From the NCBI GenBank assembly GCA_026392155.1, contig JAPLCP010000127.1:1-54824 (forward strand): a DNA stretch of 54,824 nucleotides. The letters run 5' to 3'. This DNA is from Armatimonadota bacterium (GTDB lineage Bacteria > Armatimonadota > Armatimonadia > Armatimonadales > Armatimonadaceae). The notes beneath the pieces were generated by a model. The model worked only from the letters and a program-made list of their open reading frames with translations. It had not been told where the DNA came from and did no database searches. A program made the translations under genes and the position numbers. Within the stretch, counting starts at the first letter, position 1; each line of letters opens with the position of its first letter. Below are positions 48,301-54,824 of this stretch, piece after piece.

Positions 48301-49743
48301 ATGAGGAATTGTTTAGCTCTGTCGCTCCGGGTTGCTGTGATGCCCCTTTTAACCGCTGTGCCTTTGGTACCTGCCTTCGCTCAGGTGGTGCCAAAGCCAG
48401 CTGCCCCTGCATCGGAAGCCGGGACGCTTACTCTAGCCTCGGCCATTACAACGGCTCTTGGACAACAGCCACAGCTAGCGACCGCGGCGGCTAACAAAGA
48501 GGCCTCCGCGCAGCGGCTCAAGCAGACTCAGGCAAGCTACTTGCCTACTGTTACTCCGAGCTACAACTTTCAAAATCAGTACACATTTGGGAAAGTGCAG
48601 GTCTTTCAAGGAGGTGGTGTGGTTGCGGATCTTCCTTCGGGGAGAACTGTCACCACCCGGCAAGAGCAGATTTCTCTCGCCTATCGTATCTTTGACTCGG
48701 GGCGACGTGATCTGAATGCGCGCCAATCGCGTCAGAACCTACGTGTCTCTGAACTTGCTGAAGAAAATACGCGCCAAACCGTGATTAGTAGTGTCGCCGA
48801 TGCCTACTATACCGCTTTGCGCAACGATGCTCTTGTGCGAGTCTCCCAATCACAGGTTGAGCGTGCCAAGACGACTTTCGATCAGATCACCTTTCAGGCC
48901 AATGTGGTAGGCACTACGCCGAAGAAAGATATTTTGCAAGCGCAGGCAGATTATTTGAATGCTGAGGTTAATCTTCTTCAAGCAAAGAACAATGCGGAGA
49001 TTGCTCATACACAGCTTCGAAATGCGATGGGGCTGAGGGGCTTAGGCAAACTACCTCTTGTGGATGTGACTCCTCCCACGCTGAGTACCCCCTTAACGGC
49101 TCAGGTAACAGGCGTGACTCCAGACTCACAAGATAGCGATGCGATCACAAAGCTTCTTGCCGTTGCCAATACCAACCGTCCCGATCTCCAGCAAAGCGAG
49201 GTGAATACAGCGATCGGTGAGACGAGTGTGAAACTCGCCCAGCTTGGAAATCGCCCCGTGCTCAATGTGGATCTTGCGGCGGCCTACCAGCTTGATGCTG
49301 CCAACGATCCGACCCGTCAGATTGGTAATAACCGAGCCATCTTGGCCAACCTGAACTACCCGCTCTACGATGGTGGGGCATCGCGGGCCAATATCCACGC
49401 AGCTGAGGCCAGCCAGCGCTCCACGGTGGCGCAGCTTCAGAACCAGAAGCAGCAGGTTGCGCTGGAAGTTGAGCAGTCCTGGCGAAATCTAGGACAGGCA
49501 CGTGCAAGCATCCCAGCGACGGATGCTGCTCTAGCCGCCGCCCGTAAGAACTTTGAAGCCGCCTCGGAAGCACTACGTCTGGGAGCCGGGAGCACGGTGG
49601 ATGTGATCACGGCCCAGACCTCTCTGGTGCAAGCGGAGATAAACTATGTCCAGGCGCTCTATAGCTTTTATACGGCTGACTCACGGCTTGCACGAGCGCT
49701 GGGGCAAGCGGATCGAATTGGGCAAGCCAACACAAGTAAATAA
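48301..49743 (+). CDS. TolC-family outer-membrane efflux protein
   Basis: A 480-residue protein. Signal peptide about 1-29 (VAVMPLLTAVPLVPAFAQ), then two OEP repeats of long helices and strands. The first half has TLTLASAITTALGQQPQLATA, YRIFDSGRRDLNARQSRQNL and DAYYTALRNDALV. The second half has NRPDLQQSEVNTAIGE, NYPLYDGGASRANIHAAEAS and GAGSTVDVITAQTSLVQAE. This is the TolC trimer unit that forms an outer-membrane exit duct. The start is the ATG at 48301, where the signal begins and AAGGAAAG precedes; the frame upstream reaches 48055 but lacks coding character. It leads an operon with an HTTM protein and an ABC ATPase. Confidence 0.93.
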   Translation: MRNCLALSLRVAVMPLLTAVPLVPAFAQVVPKPAAPASEAGTLTLASAITTALGQQPQLATAAANKEASAQRLKQTQASYLPTVTPSYNFQNQYTFGKVQVFQGGGVVADLPSGRTVTTRQEQISLAYRIFDSGRRDLNARQSRQNLRVSELAEENTRQTVISSVADAYYTALRNDALVRVSQSQVERAKTTFDQITFQANVVGTTPKKDILQAQADYLNAEVNLLQAKNNAEIAHTQLRNAMGLRGLGKLPLVDVTPPTLSTPLTAQVTGVTPDSQDSDAITKLLAVANTNRPDLQQSEVNTAIGETSVKLAQLGNRPVLNVDLAAAYQLDAANDPTRQIGNNRAILANLNYPLYDGGASRANIHAAEASQRSTVAQLQNQKQQVALEVEQSWRNLGQARASIPATDAALAAARKNFEAASEALRLGAGSTVDVITAQTSLVQAEINYVQALYSFYTADSRLARALGQADRIGQANTSK

Positions 49744-49758
49744 GCCAACGCGAAGTAA

Positions 49759-51309
49759 ATGCTGGATAGACTCTTTGGAATAGACCTGCGGAGTGTGGCC
49801 TTGCTACGGATTATAGTAGGAGGGTATCTGCTCTGGGATCTGGCGGATCGGGCAAGGGGACTCACTCGGGACTACACGGACTGGGGAGCGTTTCCACGGG
49901 AAGCCAACGTGAGTATGTGGATGGGGGGCGACTACTGGGAGCGTGCCTGGGCTTTCGCCTCTTTCCACATGGCTTCCGGGGATGCTGCCTGGCAGGTCTT
50001 TCTCTTTTTGCTGGCCGCTGTCTGTGCCTTTTTTCTCATGGTGGGCTACCGCTCGCGCTTGTTTGCCTGTCTGAGCTGGATCTTGATGATCTCCCTCCAG
50101 AACCGAAACCCAATCGTCTTGACGGGAGCCGATCAGATGATCCGTCACACGATCTTCTGGGCGATGTTCTTGCCACTGGGAGCACGTTTCTCCGTGGATG
50201 GGCTTGCAGCGGTGTGTAAGGCCTACCAGCAGAGTGCACCAACCCGCACGCTCTCGATCGGCTCCGCGGGGATCTTACTCCAGACTCTTTTTCTCTACGA
50301 GTTCACAGCGGCTCTGAAGTCTGCACCCGAGTGGCATGCCGAGGGGACTGCCCTCTACTACGCTCTCTCGATTGAGCACTACCAGACCACACTGGGGCGC
50401 CTGATGCTGGCGATGCCGATTGGGTTTCTCAAGCTCAGTACCTGGCTAACCATGGGGCTGGAGGTAGTCGGGCCGCTACTGGCGTTTATCCCGGTGGCCA
50501 CCGAGCGAATTCGTCTTTGGCTGATCCTTCTCTTTGTGCTCTTTCACCTCGGGGGAATCGGCTTGCTCATGGATGTTGGCCCCATCTGTGAGACTAGTGT
50601 CTTCCTATGGATCTGTTTTCTACCGGGGCTTTTCTGGGACAAACTCAGCGCTCTCTGGGGACGCCTCCCTGTCTCTTCTTTCAAGACTTGGCTGGAGGCA
50701 AAGCGCACAGGCCTGATCCACTGGCGCAACGAGCGGATTGTCCAGCGCGTAAAGCGCGGCGAGCCGCTCCCCGAGCTTCGCTCGACTAAGATCGCACAAG
50801 TTGTGGCGGCACTTTGTCTTGTCTATATACTCCTGTGGAACTTGCGCGTGCTGGACAAGAAGCGCTACGGGCACTTCATCGAGAACCTGACTTGGGTTGC
50901 AAGTCTGGTACGCCTGGACCAGTACTGGGGAATGTTTGCGCCATTCCCCTTCAAGAACGATGGCTGGCTGGTGCTTCATGCGATCCTGGAAGAGGGCTCC
51001 GAGGTGGATCTGATGCGGGGAGGTCAGCTGGTGCGCTGGGACAAGCCCGACCCCGTGGCTGCAACCTATGTCAATGAGCGGGAACGCAAGTTTCTGATGA
51101 ACCTCTATGACCAACAGTACACGCAGCAGCGGGCGTACTTTGTGCAGTACAAAATGCTGGAGTGGCTACAGGCGCATCCTCAGCAGCCCAATAAGCGCAT
51201 TCGACAGATCAACCTCTACTACATGCTCCACACGACTCCACCCCCTGGGCAACCGCAGCCGAAGCCGCGCAAGTTACTGCTCTTTAATGAATCCTATACG
51301 AAAGTGTGA
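49759..51309 (+). CDS. HTTM-domain membrane protein (vitamin-K-carboxylase-like)
   Basis: A 516-residue protein. The N-terminal ~330 residues have the HTTM fold: RSVALLRIIVGGYLLWDL and multiple membrane helices. ALYYALSIEHYQT and PLLAFIPVATERIRLWLI follow. The C-terminal part (about 340-516) has one more helix and a soluble tail rich in Tyr, Gln and basic residues. Relatives are called gamma-carboxylase-like, but the carboxylase residues cannot be confirmed and most bacterial members are uncharacterised. It starts 15 bp after the TolC stop; an imperfect short repeat (GCCAAC...AGTAAAT, twice) spans the junction. The ATPase gene follows after six bases. Confidence 0.9.
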   Translation: MLDRLFGIDLRSVALLRIIVGGYLLWDLADRARGLTRDYTDWGAFPREANVSMWMGGDYWERAWAFASFHMASGDAAWQVFLFLLAAVCAFFLMVGYRSRLFACLSWILMISLQNRNPIVLTGADQMIRHTIFWAMFLPLGARFSVDGLAAVCKAYQQSAPTRTLSIGSAGILLQTLFLYEFTAALKSAPEWHAEGTALYYALSIEHYQTTLGRLMLAMPIGFLKLSTWLTMGLEVVGPLLAFIPVATERIRLWLILLFVLFHLGGIGLLMDVGPICETSVFLWICFLPGLFWDKLSALWGRLPVSSFKTWLEAKRTGLIHWRNERIVQRVKRGEPLPELRSTKIAQVVAALCLVYILLWNLRVLDKKRYGHFIENLTWVASLVRLDQYWGMFAPFPFKNDGWLVLHAILEEGSEVDLMRGGQLVRWDKPDPVAATYVNERERKFLMNLYDQQYTQQRAYFVQYKMLEWLQAHPQQPNKRIRQINLYYMLHTTPPPGQPQPKPRKLLLFNESYTKV

Positions 51310-51315
51310 AAACTG

Positions 51316-52095
51316 ATGGCGATTGTTATTGAAACGCGAGATTTAATCAAGACCTACAAGACAGGTGTGATGGATGTCAAGGTGCTCCTTGGCATTACGC
51401 TGACGATCCACGAAGGAGAGTTTGTCGCGATTATGGGGCCATCGGGCTCGGGTAAGTCTACGTACATGAATATCCTAGGCTGTCTGGATCGTCCCACGGG
51501 CGGGGAGTATCTACTGGATGGTGAAGACGTCTCCCGCCTCTCAGACAACCGGCTTGCCGATATCCGCAACCAGAAGTTTGGGTTTGTTTTCCAGAGCTTT
51601 AATCTACTGCCCCGCACCACGGCGCAGCGCCAGGTGGAGCTACCGATGCTCTACGCCGGCAAGCCCAACAAAGAAAAGCGGGCAAAGTGGGCTCTGGAGC
51701 GCGTCGGCCTGACAGATCGGGCACACCACAAGCCCAACGAGCTCTCCGGAGGACAACAACAGCGTGTCGCCATTGCCCGCTCGCTGGTCAACGACCCCAG
51801 AGTGATCATGGCCGACGAGCCCACCGGCGCGCTCGATACCCGGACGAGCTTTGAGATCATGGGAATTTTTCAGGAGCTCAACCGTGAGGGCAAGACGATC
51901 GTGATGGTGACCCATGAGAACGATATCGCGCAGCACGCCACGCGGATCATTCGCTTCCGCGATGGCCTGATCCACGAAGACAGCCAGGTCGAGGATCCGA
52001 AGGATGCTCGCGTTGAGTTGGAGCATTTTCTGGAGGAGCAGGCCCGCAACGATGCTGCCGCCGGGATCAACCGCTACACTACTGCCCCTGCGTAG
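51316..52095 (+). CDS. ABC transporter ATPase, MacB/LolD type
   Basis: A 259-residue ATPase: Walker [11 protein letters not shown]-loop region [12 protein letters not shown], signature [15 protein letters not shown], Walker [13 protein letters not shown] and H-loop VTHEND. The DEPTGALD form and FNLLPR are the MacB/LolD type VII pattern, which acts as a mechanotransducer in the inner membrane with a FtsX-like permease. No permease or MacA adaptor gene is adjacent, although TolC is two genes upstream. The C-terminal extension ([24 protein letters not shown]) goes beyond the usual LolD end. Confidence 0.93.
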   Translation: MAIVIETRDLIKTYKTGVMDVKVLLGITLTIHEGEFVAIMGPSGSGKSTYMNILGCLDRPTGGEYLLDGEDVSRLSDNRLADIRNQKFGFVFQSFNLLPRTTAQRQVELPMLYAGKPNKEKRAKWALERVGLTDRAHHKPNELSGGQQQRVAIARSLVNDPRVIMADEPTGALDTRTSFEIMGIFQELNREGKTIVMVTHENDIAQHATRIIRFRDGLIHEDSQVEDPKDARVELEHFLEEQARNDAAAGINRYTTAPA

Positions 52096-52104
52096 CGGAT
52101 CGGC

Positions 52105-52449
52105 CTACCCACCCGAGCTGGTCGGAGGGTGATTGCGTTCTTGCTCAGCCAGCTTGAGGCTCTGAGCAAGCTCGCGCAGGGTACGTGATGCCTCTTTTTC
52201 TTCATTGGTGGCTTGCTGGAGGCTTGCAAGGCTCTCGGGGCTACTCTCGTGGCGTGAGCGTGCCATCGCCATCTTGAGGTCCACATCGCCGCAGGCCAAG
52301 GCGTAGCGCAGCACCGCCTGGCGCAAGAGCTGATTCTCCGCCTTGAGGCTGTCAAGTTGCTGGTGCTCGGTAAACTGGGTACGCAACAAAGCGACCTCAC
52401 TCCGAAGCTGCTCGGCTTGACTTTCGAGATAGATAAGTCTTTCTTCCAT
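52105..52449 (-). CDS. small coiled-coil protein
   Basis: A 114-residue protein of unknown function. The first ~50 residues have strong heptad character (LIYLESQAEQLRSEVALL, then LKAENQLLRQAV), followed by a short segment (RYALACGDVDLKM) and a second helical part (about 78-106). It is convergent with the ATPase, with nine bases between stops. Its upstream gap is shared with the divergent GGDEF-EAL gene. Confidence 0.75.
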   Translation of the reverse strand: MEERLIYLESQAEQLRSEVALLRTQFTEHQQLDSLKAENQLLRQAVLRYALACGDVDLKMAMARSRHESSPESLASLQQATNEEKEASRTLRELAQSLKLAEQERNHPPTSSGG

Positions 52450-52511
52450 GGACTAATTAGTTATCCCCTATCCACCGACAATATAACACTACGGGAATTA
52501 CTAGTTTCTGG

Positions 52512-52517
52512 TACAAT
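52512..52517 (+). promoter_or_regulatory. -10 hexamer for the GGDEF-EAL gene
   Basis: TACAAT after GG, 16 bases before the ATG, leaving a leader of about ten bases and no Shine-Dalgarno. Confidence 0.45.
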
Positions 52518-52533
52518 TCGATAACTTTCCTTC

Positions 52534-54453
52534 ATGACCATGTTGCCTAAAAATTTTCAGCTGGACCCACAGCTCCGGTTTTCCCAGATCGAAGGGGAAG
52601 TGCTAGGGGTGCGGCTGGGAGAATCTTTACGCTCTGTCTGTAGCACGCCTGTCTGGGAGGCCCTCCAAGACGGACTCATGCAGGTGCTGGCAACACGCAC
52701 TCCACTCTCCTTTGAGACCGAACTCCTTGGTGAGGGTCATCAGAAGATCGAGATCACGCCCGAGGGAGCAGGAATCGCCGTGGCAATTCAGCCCAAAGTG
52801 GTGTTCTCTCCGGGAAATGCCGATGAGTTTTTTCAGCAGTCTTCGGAGATGCTCTGTCTGCTTGAGCTGGGCACCGCGACCCTGGTGCGTGTCAATCCCG
52901 CGTGGCATGCTGCACTGGGCTACTCGCCTCAGAGCCTCAATGACCGCAAGCTCTTTGAGCTCATCCCCGATGAAGACAATCTGGAAGTGACTGTGGCACT
53001 GGGGCAAGCCGCACAGGGAAGCACGGCGCGCTTTAGCTGCCGCTTCTTAGCGGCCTCAGGCGAGTTTCACTACCTTCAGTGGAGCATTGCGCCCGGCAAA
53101 GACAACCTTCCCGCCTACGCTGCCGCTCGTGATATTACCCAGAGCCGTGCGGTTGAACTAGAGATACGCCGCCAGACCCACCGTGACTCCCTCACTGACC
53201 TGCCGAACCGAAAGTCTATCGAGGAGTCTATCTTAAAGCTCCTAACCTCAGGCTCTCATGGGGCATTTGGGGTCATGGTACTCGCACTGGATCGCTTCAA
53301 GTGGGTCAATGAGGCGCTTGGTCAAGACGGCGGCGATCAGGCGCTGATGATTATCGCGCGGCGGCTCGGGGCCGCACTTCGGGCAGAAGACGTGATTGGG
53401 CGGCTGGAGGGCGACACGTTTGTGGCGCTCTTGCCGGGTGTTGCCAGTGAGGGTGATGCGCACTCGGTGGCACAAAAAGTTCTGGAAGCAGTGCAGAGCT
53501 CCTTTGCACTCCGTGGCATTGATATCCGCCTGACGGCCTGTATTGGCCTCGCGCTGGCTCCGTTTCACGGCACCGACCCCCGAACGCTCTTAGAGCGTGC
53601 CGACACAGCGATGTACCAGGCCAAGAAAGCGTCCCGTGGCCATGTCACGCTCTGGCGCGAGGGGATGTCTCTCACGGGGATTGAGCGGCTTGCCCTGGAG
53701 TCGCGCCTCTCCCAGGCCGTGGATCGGGGTGAGATGCTCCTACACTACCAGCCACAAGTGGCGGCGGGTACGGGACACCTACTGGGCTTTGAAGCACTGG
53801 CGCGCTGGAACCACCAGCAACTAGGGATGATCCCGCCCGACACGTTTATTCCCATGGCCGAGGACACGGGCCTGATTGTCCCGCTGGGCGAGTGGGTGAT
53901 GAAAGAGGCGTTTGGCCAAGCAGCCTTCTGGCAACAGGCACTCTCGGGCTTGGGAGTCTCGGTGAACCTCTCGGGGCGACAGCTCTCCCAGAACCACCTC
54001 ACCGAGCATATCGAGGAGCTTCTGGCAATGTCGGGCGTGCATCGCGAGCACGTGGACCTAGAGATCACGGAGAGCGATCTGTTGCAGCAAGACGAAGCCA
54101 AAGTCAAAGACGTGCTCTTCAAAATTAAAGACATGGGCCTCCAGCTCTCCGTGGACGACTTTGGGATGGGCTACACCAACTTTGGGCGGCTGGCCAAGCT
54201 CCCGGTGGACCGCATCAAGATAGACAAGAGCTTCGTGACCCATATCTGTGAGAGCGCCGCCGACGAAGCCGTGGTGCGTGCGATGGTGGACATCTCGCGG
54301 ACTCTAGGGATGAAAGTGGTGGCCGAGGGGGTCGAGACGCAGGAGCAGTTTGAGAAGCTCACCCAGATGGGCTGCGATATTATCCAGGGCTATCTCTTCG
54401 GAAAGCCCCTCCCCGCCGCCGATGTCCCGCGCCTCCTGCTCCAGGCGACGTAA
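52534..54453 (+). CDS. PAS-GGDEF-EAL protein, probable c-di-GMP phosphodiesterase
   Basis: A 639-residue cytoplasmic signalling protein. After an N-terminal region of no recognised fold (1-90) come a PAS domain (about 95-205), a GGDEF domain (about 215-375) and an EAL domain (about 385-635). The GGDEF signature is EGDTF (292-296), so cyclase activity is doubtful. The EAL domain keeps E420 (FEALARW), N in VSVNLSGRQL, E in LEITESD, the DD pair in SVDDFGMGY, K in IKIDKSF, E in VAEGVET and Q in IQGYLFGKP. It should therefore degrade c-di-GMP, possibly with the GGDEF part binding GTP as a regulator. No membrane segment. Confidence 0.93.
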   Translation: MTMLPKNFQLDPQLRFSQIEGEVLGVRLGESLRSVCSTPVWEALQDGLMQVLATRTPLSFETELLGEGHQKIEITPEGAGIAVAIQPKVVFSPGNADEFFQQSSEMLCLLELGTATLVRVNPAWHAALGYSPQSLNDRKLFELIPDEDNLEVTVALGQAAQGSTARFSCRFLAASGEFHYLQWSIAPGKDNLPAYAAARDITQSRAVELEIRRQTHRDSLTDLPNRKSIEESILKLLTSGSHGAFGVMVLALDRFKWVNEALGQDGGDQALMIIARRLGAALRAEDVIGRLEGDTFVALLPGVASEGDAHSVAQKVLEAVQSSFALRGIDIRLTACIGLALAPFHGTDPRTLLERADTAMYQAKKASRGHVTLWREGMSLTGIERLALESRLSQAVDRGEMLLHYQPQVAAGTGHLLGFEALARWNHQQLGMIPPDTFIPMAEDTGLIVPLGEWVMKEAFGQAAFWQQALSGLGVSVNLSGRQLSQNHLTEHIEELLAMSGVHREHVDLEITESDLLQQDEAKVKDVLFKIKDMGLQLSVDDFGMGYTNFGRLAKLPVDRIKIDKSFVTHICESAADEAVVRAMVDISRTLGMKVVAEGVETQEQFEKLTQMGCDIIQGYLFGKPLPAADVPRLLLQAT

Positions 54454-54478
54454 ATTAGGGAGATGTGTACACAGCCAA

Positions 54479-54824
54479 TCAGTAGATACGGTAGGCGGTT
54501 TTACTTCCTCCATCACCAGGCAACCCCGTCCCGACGGAAATATCTAGGCTGAGTGAATATTTAATTGTCGCCCCTTGCAACATCTGTGGATTTTGAGTAA
54601 TTTGTCGAAAAATCTCAGAATCTGCCCCACCTATCTTCGACATCATAGATATATTTCGAATTTTATCTTGTTCAGATAATTTTTCCCAGTTTTTCACACC
54701 AGATATATGATTATCTCCTTCAAGTACAGAAGATATTGAATTTCGTAAATTTTCCAGTTTATTTTTTGTATTTTCCGCCAATTTAAGTATTTCATTATCA
54801 TTATAGTATGTAAGAAAATTTGTT
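54479..54824 (-). CDS. AT-rich hypothetical protein, partial
   Basis: A frame reading from the window edge to a stop at 54479 (about 115 residues). No stop occurs upstream within the window, so the N-terminus lies outside. The visible product has a charged N-part (NKLENLRNSISSVLEG, then NWEKLSEQDKIRNISMMSKI) and a C-terminal strand-like part (KYSLSLDISVGTGLPGDGG). No family is recognised. Codon use is strongly A/T-ending (AAA, ATA, AAT, TTA), quite unlike the neighbours, which suggests recent acquisition. It is convergent with the GGDEF-EAL gene. Confidence 0.6.
   Translation of the reverse strand, partial: TNFLTYYNDNEILKLAENTKNKLENLRNSISSVLEGDNHISGVKNWEKLSEQDKIRNISMMSKIGGADSEIFRQITQNPQMLQGATIKYSLSLDISVGTGLPGDGGSKTAYRIY

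Overview
The window is bacterial chromosome of roughly 60% G+C that looks like Armatimonadota, close to Armatimonas. I infer this from an SLH-domain porin, a DUF4058 protein, a DUF6754-like membrane operon, GHL10 and GH109-type proteins, and a 16S gene that departs from consensus near position 340. I could not run a 16S search, so the phylum is a recollection-based inference. Nothing looks like phage, an IS element or CRISPR. The last ~300 bases are AT-rich and look foreign.

Layout. 1-2.75 kb: a GH109-type oxidoreductase (cut by the window edge), divergent from a Pro-dipeptidase/aminopeptidase P gene, then thioredoxin with a terminator. 2.85-6.15 kb: a two-component system facing an ECF sigma gene and a TetR-type repressor. 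6.2-10.4 kb: six tightly packed membrane-protein genes of unknown function, closed by a strong terminator. An imperfect 23-bp palindrome lies between tetR and this operon, and a second copy lies in front of the sigma gene, so the three are probably one regulon. 10.4-14.7 kb: GHL10 hydrolase-like protein, DUF4058, an unknown protein, RuvC and a lipoprotein. 14.7-20.8 kb: DsbD-type thiol transfer (a free alpha-domain protein plus full DsbD) and MetH. 21-25.3 kb: oxidoreductase, aldehyde dehydrogenase, glutamine-synthetase-like ligase and SDR in one operon, probably catabolic. 25.3-28.2 kb: a broken SUKH gene, PhyH dioxygenase, AraC regulator and a YcxB-like protein.

28.2-34.2 kb (minus strand): an ABC-type polysaccharide export locus with GDP-mannose to GDP-rhamnose enzymes (gmd, rmd), two permeases and one ATPase, plus upstream ElaA and NUDIX genes. 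34.2-38.1 kb (minus strand): efp, a Cys-rich membrane protein, an accB-like gene, a pseudopilin-like gene and accC. The AccB-like protein has Arg where the biotinylated Lys should be. 38.2-41.9 kb: the SLH porin, a small unknown protein and an M29 aminopeptidase. 41.9-48.1 kb: a complete rrn operon (16S, tRNA-Ile, tRNA-Ala, 23S, 5S) with long structured spacers. 48.3-54.5 kb: TolC-like protein, HTTM protein, MacB/LolD-type ATPase, a coiled-coil protein and a PAS-GGDEF-EAL protein.

A recurrent regulatory feature is a -10 hexamer (TANNNT) ending only 5-7 bases before the start codon, seen at nine genes and with no Shine-Dalgarno. This suggests much leaderless transcription. Other genes in the same window carry ordinary Shine-Dalgarno sites, so both modes coexist.
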